Below are positions 17,884 to 27,171 of a stretch of DNA of 64,000 nucleotides, in pieces (the stretch's first letter is position 1; every line of letters starts with the position of its first letter). The notes beneath the pieces were generated by a model. The model made no database searches and had not been told where the DNA came from. It worked only from the letters and a program-made list of their open reading frames with translations. Position numbers and translations under genes: made by a program. Source of the stretch: Bacillus_BD sp050389805 (lineage in GTDB: Bacteria > Bacillota > Bacilli > Bacillales > Cytobacillaceae); the NCBI RefSeq assembly GCF_050389805.1, contig NZ_CP130945.1, positions 2,852,001-2,916,000 on the forward strand, in the 5' to 3' direction.

Positions 17884-18690
17884 TTAAATTTGATTTGAAA
17901 TTTTTCTAAGAAATTCTGTTAAAGCTTTTCCAGGGTCTTCGTTATGACTAACAATTGGGATAATTCCCCTCTCCTTTAAAAGACGTTCCTTAAGGGGGTT
18001 TTTCTTCACTAAAAAGATATATGATTTTGGACGAATATGTTCAAGTTCAGAATCCTTCCATTGTCTATGCAATTTATATAGCATATAACGGATATTGATA
18101 TCAGATAAACTGTAACCAATAAAAAGGATCGATTTTTCTAATGAATCTGACCGTAATTTTATATCTAATGGAGACTCGAAATCAAGTCTTTGGAAAAAAC
18201 CTGATTCCGTTAACACTAGCGATGAGTCATCATCGAAATCACCGTGAAATTTAATAATTTGGGTTTTATTCATTTCAATTCTAGCAATATCTGCTACATT
18301 GGTAATTTTAATGTATTCTTTTTGATAATAATCATATGCATTTTCGAGCCATCGATCAAAATTAGTTGTATATATAATGGGAAAGTCCAATTCAATAATA
18401 AGTCTATAAATCTCTGATTTCCCAATTTCAATATCTTTATGATGCCAGAGTCGGTCCATCCAACTTCTAAGTGCCCCCAAGGTACCCTTTTGATGAAAAT
18501 AATATTCAGCCATGATTAAAAAATCATTGTTGCCCCATGATTTAAATTGTTCTGGCTCATATCCAAGATTTTCCGCCATTTCATCCATCAATTCAGAATA
18601 AACAGGGAGCCCTAGATTATTAGAAACGCCGGAACCCACAAATAAAATCACCTGTTTATTAGTAATGGCACTTGCCAGTTCTTGTATCAT
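17884..18690 (-). CDS. SIR2-like domain protein
   Basis: A 268-residue protein with a SIR2-like NAD-binding fold over most of its length. FVGSGVS (17-23) is the nucleotide loop, TTNFD (108-112) and KFHGDFDD (147-154) hold the catalytic-type N110 and H149, and FIGYSLSDINIR (190-201) is the closing motif. It lacks the zinc-binding cysteines of deacetylase sirtuins, so it belongs with the SIR2-like proteins often found as NADase effectors of phage defence. No partner gene (TIR, HerA, Argonaute) is adjacent; it is divergent from racA. A GGAGG site precedes the ATG. A defence role is inference only. Confidence 0.83.
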   Translation of the reverse strand: MIQELASAITNKQVILFVGSGVSNNLGLPVYSELMDEMAENLGYEPEQFKSWGNNDFLIMAEYYFHQKGTLGALRSWMDRLWHHKDIEIGKSEIYRLIIELDFPIIYTTNFDRWLENAYDYYQKEYIKITNVADIARIEMNKTQIIKFHGDFDDDSSLVLTESGFFQRLDFESPLDIKLRSDSLEKSILFIGYSLSDINIRYMLYKLHRQWKDSELEHIRPKSYIFLVKKNPLKERLLKERGIIPIVSHNEDPGKALTEFLRKISNQI

Positions 18691-18907
18691 AAGACCTCCA
18701 TTTAAAATATCAATCTCCCTTATTTTATCATATGAGATTTTTCTATTGAAAGAACCCTTTCCATCATTGTTACGAATTGTTTACAATTAGATATTTTCGA
18801 CAAAAAGTATATTTTCTGAATAATTAATAGCGAAATTATACTTGTTTTGTCATCACAGAAGGAATGTGCAAATAAATAGAGAAACAATATAATAAGGAGG
18901 GGTTCTA

Positions 18908-19447
18908 TTGAATACAAAGTCTGTAGCGGAGTTGCTTGGCATTTCAACTAGAACAGTTCAAAGATGGGTGAAACAATTAAATTTAGATATGGAGAGAAAT
19001 GACCTTGGCCATTTTATTTTTACAGAAGAAAATATTGAACAATTAAAACAAGTGAAAAAACAGTTAGATGAAGGAGTATTACTACAGGATATTTCTCTAA
19101 AACAACCTACAAGAACTGGTATTGTAAAAATCGAGAAGTCTGAAAAGAATGGAGAGACTGAAAAGTCTGCCCCCATCACAACCCAACTAGAGGAAAAAAT
19201 CGCAAACTTAGAAGTAAGTCTTAATCAGAAAGCGGATGCAGTCGTATCTTATCAACTTATCCAACATCGTCGTGAAATAGAAGATCTAAAACAACAAATG
19301 TCAATTCTGACAGAAAAAATTGCTTATTTAGAGGAATTACATATTAAGGAACAGGAAACTGCGTCTTCTATTGAAGCAGAGCAGTTAAAGGAAAAATTAG
19401 CGCCTAGAAGAAAGAAAAGCTTCATAAGAGCGATATTTGGCTTTTAA
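18908..19447 (+). CDS. racA: Chromosome-anchoring protein RacA
   Basis: A 179-residue sporulation protein. The N-terminal MerR-like helix-turn-helix reads MNTKSVAELLGISTRTVQRW followed by VKQLNLDMERNDLGHF. A long coiled coil covers about residues 85-155. The basic C-terminus RRKKSFIRAIFGF resembles the RacA tail that reaches DivIVA at the pole. RacA binds near the origin and pulls it to the cell pole at sporulation. Length agrees with B. subtilis RacA (184). The start is TTG at 18908 behind AAGGAGGGG. Confidence 0.9.
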   Translation: MNTKSVAELLGISTRTVQRWVKQLNLDMERNDLGHFIFTEENIEQLKQVKKQLDEGVLLQDISLKQPTRTGIVKIEKSEKNGETEKSAPITTQLEEKIANLEVSLNQKADAVVSYQLIQHRREIEDLKQQMSILTEKIAYLEELHIKEQETASSIEAEQLKEKLAPRRKKSFIRAIFGF

Positions 19448-19448
19448 C

Positions 19449-19480
19449 AAAAACAGCTCACTGATTAGTGCTGTTTTTGT
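19449..19480 (+). terminator. Terminator of racA
   Basis: AAAAACAG pairs with CTGTTTTT, with an inner CACT/AGTG stem. It follows the racA stop immediately. Confidence 0.85.
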
Positions 19481-19526
19481 TTTTCAATTCATTTTTCAAT
19501 TCAAAAGAAGTCATTTAAATAGAAGC

Positions 19527-19561
19527 GTTAAAAAAAGCGACCAATGGCCGCTTTTTTTAAC
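19527..19561 (-). terminator. Terminator of the LTA synthase-family gene
   Basis: A 13-bp perfect stem (GTTAAAAAAAGCG with CGCTTTTTTTAAC) around a 9-base loop, 11 bases after the minus-strand stop at 19573. Confidence 0.9.
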
Positions 19562-19572
19562 AAATTATTTAC

Positions 19573-21525
19573 CTAAGATTCATCTGATTCTACATCTTCT
19601 ACGTTATTATAATTATACTGAGTTCGATCAACAGGGTTAAAGCCTTCTGGTGTATAAAATCTCAATAAATCACCATTAACAACTTTATCAGAGAGTGCTA
19701 ATTTGTGCTCAGCATTTTCTTGCAATTGTTTCGCTTCATCAAGACGACTTGGGTCTAATTCAAGACCAGTATTACTATCAAGGAATTTACCATCTGAGAA
19801 AATAATCGACGGACTTACAAAATCACCATTTCTAAATGGAATGACTTCATCATGATCTTCTGATAATAGATCTGTTCCTAAATGGACATAATTCTTTGAT
19901 TCAATTCCTAATAAATGTAAGAGAGTTGGTAATACATCAATTTGTCCGGTAACCTCATGATTAACTCCACCCTCAATTCCAGGAACACGAATAAATAAAG
20001 GAACGCGTTGTAACTCAACATTTTCAAACGTGTCAATTTCCTTACCTAGAATTTGCTCCATTGCTTTCGTATGATTTTTAGAAATTCCATAATGGTCACC
20101 GTACATAACAATAATGGAATTTTCATATAATCCAGATTCTTTCAGGTAAGTAAAGAATTGTTCTAATGCTTCATCCGCATAACGGGCGGTCTGAAAATAC
20201 GTATCTACAGATTTATCCCCAGTTGTTGCCGGTTCGATCGTTGCTAATTCTTCAGCAAGTGGATATGGATAATGGTTGGTTACGGTAATAAACTTTGTAT
20301 AAAATGGCTGTGGTAAGGTTTCTAATAACGGGATGGATTGCTCAAAGAATGGCTTATCCATTAAACCGTAATCCGCAAGATCTTCTGGATTCATTTCATA
20401 ATAACTCGCATCAAAGAAATGATCATAACCAAATGATTTATAAATCTCATTTCGGTTCCAGAAAGTTCCAGTGTTCCCATGAAAAACAGCAGAAGTATAG
20501 CCTTGCTGCCCCAATATAGCCGGTGCCGCTTGATACGTATTTAACCCTTTTGTAGTAAAAGCAGAACCTTGTGGGAGTCCATATAATGAATTTTCAATAA
20601 GAAATTCAGCATCAGCTGTTTTACCTTGAGCTGTTTGATGATAAAAATTATCAAAATAAAGTGTGTTCTCATCTCTTGTTAGTGAATTTAAAAATGGTGT
20701 TACCTCTTCCCCGTTCAATTGATAATTCATTAAGAATGTCTGAATGGATTCTAAATGGAAGAAAATAACGTTCATATCTTTACCAATACCGAAATACTCT
20801 GGATTTGGTTCAGCGTAATTGGATTGTGTAAAGTTAATTACTTCAGTTATATCACTACTATCTGCTGTTACCCTTTGGGCCGAAGCCTTTGTGCTTTGTA
20901 CAGCATCGTAAATTGTATAATTGTACATTCCTAGATACTTTACAATATAATTTCGGTCAAATCCTCTTGTCAATAATTGAGGACGATCTGTTTCTGCTAA
21001 AGCAAGATTTAAAAATGAAATACCTAACGCTAAAGAGATTATCGCTGTTGCGGTACGGCGCTTCATATCTTTCATTTCAATTTTTACCTTTTTAGATAAA
21101 AGCAAGCAGATTAACAAAATAGTGTCGATGAAAAATAATAAATCATATGGTTGTAACAGTGACGGTATACTACTACTTACATCTCCAAAGTTTTGCGTTT
21201 GAAATATGGTCGGTAGTGTAATAAAGTCATTAAAAAACCGATAATAAAGGACATTGGCATATAATAAGAAAGACATTAGAAAATGAATAATCATCAGCCA
21301 AGTATATTTTCTACGTCCTTTAAATAAAAATGCAAATCCGAGAAAGAGCAGTGATGACCCTAAAGGATTTAAAAATAATAAAAATTGTTGAAGGGTATTT
21401 TCAATCCCTAAATCGAATTGTGATAGTTGAGTTGTGTATGTTTTTATCCAAAGAAAAAATACAGTCAATAAATAAAAACCAATAAATTTATTAAATATAT
21501 TTCTTCGCTTCATTTCTTGCTTCAT
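19573..21525 (-). CDS. Lipoteichoic acid synthase family protein (LtaS/YfnI type)
   Basis: A 650-residue membrane enzyme with five N-terminal membrane helices (about residues 10-185) and an extracellular sulfatase-fold domain. Catalytic features are the metal-binding E in FFHLESIQ, the nucleophile T in QGKTADAEF, and the later HGNTGTFWNR and YGDHYG metal ligands. A signal-peptidase site (ASA) lies just before the catalytic domain, as in LtaS. It polymerises glycerol phosphate from phosphatidylglycerol. ATG 21525 is chosen behind AAGGTGG. Which of the Bacillus paralogues (LtaS, YfnI, YqgS, YvgJ) it matches is not resolved. Confidence 0.92.
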   Translation of the reverse strand: MKQEMKRRNIFNKFIGFYLLTVFFLWIKTYTTQLSQFDLGIENTLQQFLLFLNPLGSSLLFLGFAFLFKGRRKYTWLMIIHFLMSFLLYANVLYYRFFNDFITLPTIFQTQNFGDVSSSIPSLLQPYDLLFFIDTILLICLLLSKKVKIEMKDMKRRTATAIISLALGISFLNLALAETDRPQLLTRGFDRNYIVKYLGMYNYTIYDAVQSTKASAQRVTADSSDITEVINFTQSNYAEPNPEYFGIGKDMNVIFFHLESIQTFLMNYQLNGEEVTPFLNSLTRDENTLYFDNFYHQTAQGKTADAEFLIENSLYGLPQGSAFTTKGLNTYQAAPAILGQQGYTSAVFHGNTGTFWNRNEIYKSFGYDHFFDASYYEMNPEDLADYGLMDKPFFEQSIPLLETLPQPFYTKFITVTNHYPYPLAEELATIEPATTGDKSVDTYFQTARYADEALEQFFTYLKESGLYENSIIVMYGDHYGISKNHTKAMEQILGKEIDTFENVELQRVPLFIRVPGIEGGVNHEVTGQIDVLPTLLHLLGIESKNYVHLGTDLLSEDHDEVIPFRNGDFVSPSIIFSDGKFLDSNTGLELDPSRLDEAKQLQENAEHKLALSDKVVNGDLLRFYTPEGFNPVDRTQYNYNNVEDVESDES

Positions 21526-21938
21526 TTTTAGTCCCACCTTCTAAAGAACTATTATACATGGTTTCCATTCTTCAGTTCAAATATTTAATCACAATCTTTA
21601 AAACTATTAATTAATTTCTTCCAATTCTTCATAATTTTAGTATGCAGATTAACACTGCTTTAGCAGAATCCAATTATACTCCATGGGTTAAAAATGTCAA
21701 GTTGATGGAGATGGAAACATCTGTATCGGCTTTATAAAGTTTGTCCCATTTTTTATATTAAAATAAATTATTTAAGTCATGATTCTAGCAATCCTTCTAT
21801 AATGTAAAATGTAAATTAATTGTAAATGCTTTATTAAGATAAAATGTGGTTATAAAAAATATAATTTTTTTTTACCATCTATGAATATAGAATCTTTTAA
21901 AGAAATATAGATTTTATATAAATATGGTGGGTGATGTT
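21526..21938. other. Intergenic region
   Basis: 413 AT-rich bases between divergent genes. It must hold both promoters. I see no RNA gene or further reading frame. Confidence 0.4.
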
Positions 21939-22475
21939 ATGAATCATGATCATACTAAAGATATCTATTTTCATAATTTAAAAGAACGGAACATGAATTT
22001 TGAAGATGTGTTTGATCGGATTATACATTTTATGAAATTGTATCGAAATGGAAACTTTCGTCTTATGATTGGAACAGATTCACAAGTACATGACAGATTT
22101 ACTGTATTTATAACAGGTATTGTGATTTTGAATGAAGGAAAAGGCGCTTGGGCGTGTATTCGAAAGCTCAAAATTCCTAGACGTATGAAGCACTTACATG
22201 AAAGAATTTCAAAAGAAACTTCATTAACAGAAGAAGTTGTCAGCTTATTCGATGAAAACCGAAAAAATATAATGATTGATATTGTACTCCCCTTTATTTA
22301 TAAAGGGGCAAGCTTCACAATGGAAGGACACTTAGATATTGGATCAGGAAATCGTAATAAAACGAGAATATTTGTAGAAGAAATGGTTTCTCGTATTGAA
22401 TCGATGGGACTAGAGCCCAAAATTAAACCCGACTCTTTTGTTGCCTCCAGTTATGCGAATCGGTTTACGAAATAA
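21939..22475 (+). CDS. ykuK: YkuK family RNase H-like protein
   Basis: A 178-residue protein of the YkuK/DUF458 family, which adopts an RNase H-like fold. The motif MIGTDSQVHDRFTVF near residue 45 carries the first acidic residue, and the C-terminus KPDSFVASSYANRFTK carries the typical SSYANRFT box. The ATG at 21939 sits behind GGTGGGTGATG; an earlier in-frame ATG at 21924 lacks a site. The cellular role is not established. Confidence 0.85.
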   Translation: MNHDHTKDIYFHNLKERNMNFEDVFDRIIHFMKLYRNGNFRLMIGTDSQVHDRFTVFITGIVILNEGKGAWACIRKLKIPRRMKHLHERISKETSLTEEVVSLFDENRKNIMIDIVLPFIYKGASFTMEGHLDIGSGNRNKTRIFVEEMVSRIESMGLEPKIKPDSFVASSYANRFTK

Positions 22476-22591
22476 TCCCTATATTTTTCCTCAATCGTTC
22501 CCATAAATTTCTTATTTCCTCAATTTATACATCTAGAAAAGTGACGTCGAAAACATGATGAAGTTCATTTCTTTAGATGCTGCGAAATTTC

Positions 22592-22621
22592 AAAAAAGAG
22601 CGTATTAAAAATGCGCTCTTT
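22592..22621 (-). terminator. Terminator of sdaAB-sdaAA
   Basis: AAAGAGCG pairs with CGCTCTTT and six T follow on the minus strand. The stem reaches the sdaAA stop codon. Confidence 0.8.
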
Positions 22622-23529
22622 CATGATTTATTCATATAGTCGATCAGGCTGGCTTTCGGTTCACCAAAAATTTCAGCTTCATATCTACGTCCTGTCGGTG
22701 TCGCAGCTAAGCCACCTTCACCTGTTTCCCTTAATGTCGTTGGTAGTGTTTGACCAATTGCATACATCGCAGCAATCACTTCGTCGGGAGGAATCCTGCT
22801 CTCAATCCCTGCAAGAGCCATATCAGCTGCTGTCAATGCATTAGAGGCACCTAAGGCATTTCTTTTTACACAGGGTACTTCTACTAATCCAGCTACAGGG
22901 TCACACACAAGACCAAGCATATTTTTTAATGAAATCGCCAATGCTTCTCCACTTTGTTTTGGTGTTCCACCCGCTAATTCAACAATGGAGGCAGCAGCCA
23001 TTCCCGCTGCAGAGCCGACTTCTGCTTGACATCCTCCAGCTGCACCTGAAATAAAGGCATTATTGGCAATGACAAAACCAAATGCAGCAGCCGTGAATAA
23101 AAATTCAATCATTTCTAGCCGAGTGGGATTTAGCTTATCTTTGACAGCAAATAAAGTACCTGGTACTACACCAGCTGAGCCGGCAGTTGGTGTTGCACAA
23201 ATGGTTCCCATTGCCGCATTGACTTCATTTGTGGCCATAGCCTTACTCACCGCATCTAAAACTAAATTGCCAGATAAAGCCTTTCCACTTTGCATATAAT
23301 TTTGTAAGAGGACCGAATCACCACCTGTTAAACCCGTATGTGATTTTACCCCCTTCAATCCTCGCTCCACGGCTTTTTCCATGACCGTTAAATTTTGATC
23401 CATTTTATTCATCACTTCTTCACGTGACAAACCCGAAACCTCAATCTCTTGACGGATCATGATTTCCGCTATTTTCACTTCATTTTGTTGGGCTAATGAA
23501 ACAAGTTCTGCTACGCTTTTAAACATCAT
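22621..23529 (-). CDS. sdaAA: L-serine dehydratase, iron-sulfur-dependent, alpha subunit
   Basis: A 302-residue catalytic subunit of the [4Fe-4S] L-serine ammonia-lyase, which converts serine to pyruvate and ammonia. The cluster cysteines are seen in CATPTAGSAG, AAGGCQAEVGSAAG and LVCDPVAGLVEVPC. The sequence SHTGLTGGDS is the family's substrate loop. It lies 48 bases downstream of sdaAB in one operon. AGGAGGAAATA precedes two adjacent ATGs (23529 and 23526). The oxygen-labile cluster is assembled by cellular Fe-S machinery. Confidence 0.96.
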   Translation of the reverse strand: MMFKSVAELVSLAQQNEVKIAEIMIRQEIEVSGLSREEVMNKMDQNLTVMEKAVERGLKGVKSHTGLTGGDSVLLQNYMQSGKALSGNLVLDAVSKAMATNEVNAAMGTICATPTAGSAGVVPGTLFAVKDKLNPTRLEMIEFLFTAAAFGFVIANNAFISGAAGGCQAEVGSAAGMAAASIVELAGGTPKQSGEALAISLKNMLGLVCDPVAGLVEVPCVKRNALGASNALTAADMALAGIESRIPPDEVIAAMYAIGQTLPTTLRETGEGGLAATPTGRRYEAEIFGEPKASLIDYMNKS

Positions 23530-23577
23530 TATTTCCTCCTGATGTTGTATTTCATCATTTTAAATTCATTCTAGTTG

Positions 23578-24240
23578 TTAGTTGACCATGCGAATCACTC
23601 TTGTTACATTTTCTAGACCAGTTATTTCCTCTATTACATGATCCTCGATTTTTTCATCTACCTCTATGACCATTAAAGCAGTATTTCCTTTTTCTTTTCT
23701 AGAAACTTCCATATGACCGATATTAATTTTATGTTTGGATAAAACGCTAGTTACTGAACTAATAATCCCAAATCGATCATTATGCAGCACAAGAATTGCC
23801 CGTTCCCCTGACAATTTAAGCTTAAAGCTATTAAGTTCGGTTATTTCAATGGAACCTCCTCCAATGGAGATACCGATGAGTTCTAATTCATGATCATATT
23901 CGTCAAACAAATTAATTTTCACTGTATTGGGATGCTCTGGAACTGCTGTTTCCTCTTGAAAAATGACTTCCATTCCTAACTGCTTAGCGATTTCTAATGA
24001 ATTTGGGATACGTTCATCAAATGTATCAAAGTCCAATAGTCCTGCTACTAGTGCTAAATCAGTTCCATGTCCTTTATAGGTTTTAGCAAATGATCCATAA
24101 AGAGAAATGAGCGCTTTTTTCGGTTGTTTTTCAAATAAAGTTCGAGCAACTCGGCCAATTCGAGCAGCGCCTGCTGTATGTGAACTAGAAGGTCCAATCA
24201 TTACGGGGCCGATTATATCAAATGCAGATCTATATTTCAT
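23578..24240 (-). CDS. sdaAB: L-serine dehydratase, iron-sulfur-dependent, beta subunit
   Basis: A 220-residue beta subunit. The N-terminal serine dehydratase beta domain holds SAFDIIGPVMIGPSSSHTAGAARIGR (split here as the family's GPSSSHTAGA motif near residue 16). A C-terminal ACT domain (about 148-220, AILVLHNDRFGIISSVTSVL) is the expected regulatory amino-acid-binding module. AGGTGAACG precedes the ATG. It is the first gene of the sdaAB-sdaAA unit. Confidence 0.95.
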   Translation of the reverse strand: MKYRSAFDIIGPVMIGPSSSHTAGAARIGRVARTLFEKQPKKALISLYGSFAKTYKGHGTDLALVAGLLDFDTFDERIPNSLEIAKQLGMEVIFQEETAVPEHPNTVKINLFDEYDHELELIGISIGGGSIEITELNSFKLKLSGERAILVLHNDRFGIISSVTSVLSKHKINIGHMEVSRKEKGNTALMVIEVDEKIEDHVIEEITGLENVTRVIRMVN

Positions 24241-24529
24241 GATCGTTCACCTAGTTTCTATTAATGATATTTGTTTTAACTTTTTCTTATATTATATTCA
24301 AACAATGGTTGAATTCATGCAGAATTTCAGTGAATTCGGGTAAAGGCAAATAAAGCATAACATATCTATTTTGTGTTTGAAATAATTTTATGGAGTTTCA
24401 AAAATTGTTAACAAAAGCATTTTTATTTAACGTATATGGTTTTGAACGACTTACCTAAAATTTACATAGTCTGTTACAGCTTTGGTAAAAATAGTTGATG
24501 GAATAGAACAAAAAAATCGAGGTGGCAAA

Positions 24530-24799
24530 ATGAAGGAATTACTACAACAAGCAAAAAAAGAATTAGAAAAATCTTATGATCACCCGGATTCAACAAATTT
24601 AGATCGTAGTATAGAGATTTTGCAACAAGCATTAGAAAGTGATGGAGATAAAGGTACAATGATTGAGGACGTGATTACCTCATTAACCCAGGCGAAAAAT
24701 GCCAAAGTTCAATTACAGCAAGCTGGAGATGTTTCTTCGTCAGCAGCCTTTGGTCAAGCCTTCAATGCACTAGAACAAGCTATTGAATCTTATGAATAA
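24530..24799 (+). CDS. Small helical hypothetical protein
   Basis: An 89-residue, soluble, helix-rich protein (MKELLQQAKKELEKSYDHPD, then repeated QALES / TQAKNAKVQLQQAG helices). I do not recognise a family. ATG 24530 sits behind GAGGTGG; longer in-frame starts at 24482 lack a ribosome site. It is monocistronic and has no cysteine or membrane segment. Confidence 0.6.
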   Translation: MKELLQQAKKELEKSYDHPDSTNLDRSIEILQQALESDGDKGTMIEDVITSLTQAKNAKVQLQQAGDVSSSAAFGQAFNALEQAIESYE

Positions 24800-25040
24800 G
24801 AAATCTCTGTTTTTCCAACTTTAATAATACTGAGACTTCTTTTCGCATGTTATTTCTCCTTCTTGTCGAATATTGTCAATTTAATCTTTTTTAACACTAT
24901 AAAATTGGAAAGTATTATGTGTGAATAAAGGATTTTTCATATGTGATGGAGAAATTGGTTAAGAGGCAAATATAAGAGAGCTAATAATGAAGGATATTAA
25001 TTGAAACTCATCTTCTTTTATCTCACACAGAAATAAAAAT

Positions 25041-25070
25041 AAACCGTACAGTATACGCTGTACGGTTTTT
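25041..25070 (-). terminator. Terminator of the hydroxyacid dehydrogenase gene
   Basis: AAACCGTACAG pairs with CTGTACGGTTT around a 6-base loop, a few bases after the stop at 25079. Confidence 0.85.
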
Positions 25071-25078
25071 ATAAGTTG

Positions 25079-26026
25079 TTAATAGCCTTTAGAATAATCA
25101 ACTATATTAATGGATGGTGTTTCTCCTTTTAAATATTGTTTCAAGTTAGGAATAAAGATATCTTCTACAACTCGTTGATCATAATATTCGGTTGAGCCAG
25201 CTGTATGCGGGGTAATGATTACATTTTCCATTTCCCATAACGGACTATCTGTATTTAACGGTTCTTGTTCAAACACATCTAACCCTGCCCCAGCAATAGT
25301 TCCCTCTTCTAAGGCTTTTACTAACTCTGCTTCATTAACGAGTGAGCCACGACCAATGTTAATAAAGTATGCTGATGGTTTCATTCTATTAAATTGATCA
25401 CGATCAAAAAAATGATAGGTTTCATTTGTTAAAGGCAATGTAACAACAACAAAATCGCACTTAGGTAAAATGGTGTTTAATTGAGCAGGTGTATACATTT
25501 CATCGACGTACTGAATTGGTTCTCCAGAATGTCTAACCCCAAGCACTTTCATACCAAAGGCCTTTGCGATTTTTGCCGTTTCTTTTCCAATTGCACCAAC
25601 TCCGATAATTCCTATCGTTTTCTCGTGTATTTCTTGTTTGATATCACCATGGTTCCATACTTTTTTCTGTTGGTTTTTAACATATGTAGGAATCTTTCGG
25701 GTTAGACCTAATAAATAAGCGAAAATCGTTTCAGAAATCGGATAGGCATGGACCCCATTTGCGCTCGTTAAAAGAATCTGATTTATCGTAAACTGATCTA
25801 ACGGATATTGATTGACCCCTGCACTAAAGGTTTGAACCCATTTTAGTTGGGAGTAATGATTGAAAGAAATTTGAAAGCCTCCGACGATCTCAGCCTCATG
25901 TATATGAGGTCCCCACACTTCTTTATCTTTTCCCACAATTATTTCCCAATCGGGTGCAACCACTTTTATTTTGTTCATTAAGTCTGGATGTAGATTTTTA
26001 GTTATTACGATTTTTCTATTAGTCAT
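25079..26026 (-). CDS. D-isomer-specific 2-hydroxyacid dehydrogenase
   Basis: A 315-residue NAD-dependent dehydrogenase. The NAD motif GIIGVGAIGKETAKIAKAFG is at about 139-158. The catalytic Arg is in INIGRGSLVNE, the Glu in LDVFEQEPL, and the His in ITPHTAG near residue 270. The family includes D-glycerate, D-lactate and hydroxypyruvate dehydrogenases; the substrate cannot be fixed. AGGGAGGAAGAGG precedes the ATG. It appears monocistronic. Confidence 0.9.
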   Translation of the reverse strand: MTNRKIVITKNLHPDLMNKIKVVAPDWEIIVGKDKEVWGPHIHEAEIVGGFQISFNHYSQLKWVQTFSAGVNQYPLDQFTINQILLTSANGVHAYPISETIFAYLLGLTRKIPTYVKNQQKKVWNHGDIKQEIHEKTIGIIGVGAIGKETAKIAKAFGMKVLGVRHSGEPIQYVDEMYTPAQLNTILPKCDFVVVTLPLTNETYHFFDRDQFNRMKPSAYFINIGRGSLVNEAELVKALEEGTIAGAGLDVFEQEPLNTDSPLWEMENVIITPHTAGSTEYYDQRVVEDIFIPNLKQYLKGETPSINIVDYSKGY

Positions 26027-26113
26027 CCTCTTCCTCCCTCATCTTCATTACCTAATCTCATTATACATTTTTCTGAAGATTCTTTCTAAGGAAAAGAATA
26101 AGTAGCAATGACA

Positions 26114-26626
26114 TTAAGATTCTATCGAATAAACTAAGTCTCTCGTTTTTTCCATGTAGTTCATGGCTGAATTTAAATGTTGATCTGCTTTTGCTAATAA
26201 TTCATTTGCATCGTCCATTGCAAGGCGATCATCTACTTGTTGAGTTAGTATTCTTTTGATCAATTCGTCACGTTCGATATAATTCTCTAAACTTAGAAGG
26301 AATTGTGTTCTTGAAGCAGACATAAATTGTCCAACAGATTTAGGTATTTCATAAACATATGGGGAGGTTTTGATATGTTCAGAAGCTTTCTTCGTTAATC
26401 GGATTCCATTGTCCATATTTCTTAAATAGGCTTCGACATCTAAATTTTTATTAATGGAATCTCTTATTGCTTTATTTTGATTATATTGTTCTACATAATT
26501 ATTATAAATGGTTAATAAGTAGGCAAAATAATCATCCACTTTTAGCCTTAACTCCTCAGAAAATTCCGTTTTTCTATGATGCTTTGTTGCATCGTTTTTA
26601 TTAAACAAACGTTTGAATAAATTCAT
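26114..26626 (-). CDS. Hypothetical helical protein
   Basis: A 170-residue protein I do not recognise. It begins MNLFKRLFNKND (amphipathic start), has no membrane segment, and is mostly helix with many K, E, N and Y residues. ATG 26626 lies behind AAAGGAGG; an open frame reaching 26707 has no better site. It is the only gene of its unit. A cytosolic stress or envelope-associated role cannot be argued from sequence. Confidence 0.6.
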   Translation of the reverse strand: MNLFKRLFNKNDATKHHRKTEFSEELRLKVDDYFAYLLTIYNNYVEQYNQNKAIRDSINKNLDVEAYLRNMDNGIRLTKKASEHIKTSPYVYEIPKSVGQFMSASRTQFLLSLENYIERDELIKRILTQQVDDRLAMDDANELLAKADQHLNSAMNYMEKTRDLVYSIES

Positions 26627-26735
26627 TTGAATTTCCTCCTTTCCTATGATATTAGTCTTCCTACTAATTTTAATATTTCGACAACCTTTTTGGAAAATCC
26701 TGTACATTTATTGCTTGATTTGCGGAAAAAATACA

Positions 26736-26772
26736 CAAAAATCGCACAATTGTGTGAACATAATTGTGCGAT
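26736..26772 (-). terminator. Terminator of the DUF1540 gene
   Basis: ATCGCACAATT and AATTGTGCGAT form an 11-bp stem with a 10-base loop; five T follow on the minus strand. Confidence 0.85.
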
Positions 26773-26780
26773 CGCGTTGA

Positions 26781-26993
26781 TTATCTATCTTTTTGCTTAA
26801 ATGTTTTACAACATGTTTCTGAGGATTGATTAGCTTCCTCTTTTCGAGACTGCAATCCAAACTCCTCAGAAAACTCTGTATCATAATTTGATGTATAGTC
26901 CATGTCAATTGTAATTTTATCTGCCCCGCATACATTGCCTTTTGCATGGAATACACAATTAGCAACCGTACATTTTACTTCAACATTAGGCAT
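26781..26993 (-). CDS. DUF1540 small cysteine-rich protein
   Basis: A 70-residue protein. The DUF1540 pattern lies in the first half: VKCTVANCVFHAKGNVCGADKI, read as C-x4-NC-x2-H-x4-N-x-C-x-A. Four ordered Cys/His residues suggest a small metal-binding module. A further CC pair is near the C-terminus. The family is common in spore-forming Firmicutes and its function is unknown. GGGAGATG precedes the ATG. Confidence 0.8.
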   Translation of the reverse strand: MPNVEVKCTVANCVFHAKGNVCGADKITIDMDYTSNYDTEFSEEFGLQSRKEEANQSSETCCKTFKQKDR

Positions 26994-27132
26994 TATAGAT
27001 TCATCTCCCTTTTTTCTAATGAATCAATTGTAGTTTGCGCATTATGTCTTCCTTTATAATGGATTAGCAGAAGTAATCTTTAGGTGAACGTGCTAAATAA
27101 AGGGATTTTTTTAAAAAACATGATTTGCATAA

Positions 27133-27162
27133 AAGAAAAGATGCCCGTTAGGTGGCATCTTT
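27133..27162 (-). terminator. Terminator of the HExxH protein gene
   Basis: AAAGATGCC pairs with GGCATCTTT around an 8-base loop, followed by a T-rich tail on the minus strand. Confidence 0.8.
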
Positions 27163-27171
27163 AAATAAAAT

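Noticed and set aside
22611..22844. Plus-strand frame opposite sdaAA
   Set aside because: A shadow of a well-conserved enzyme gene; many similar shadows across the window were ignored for the same reason.
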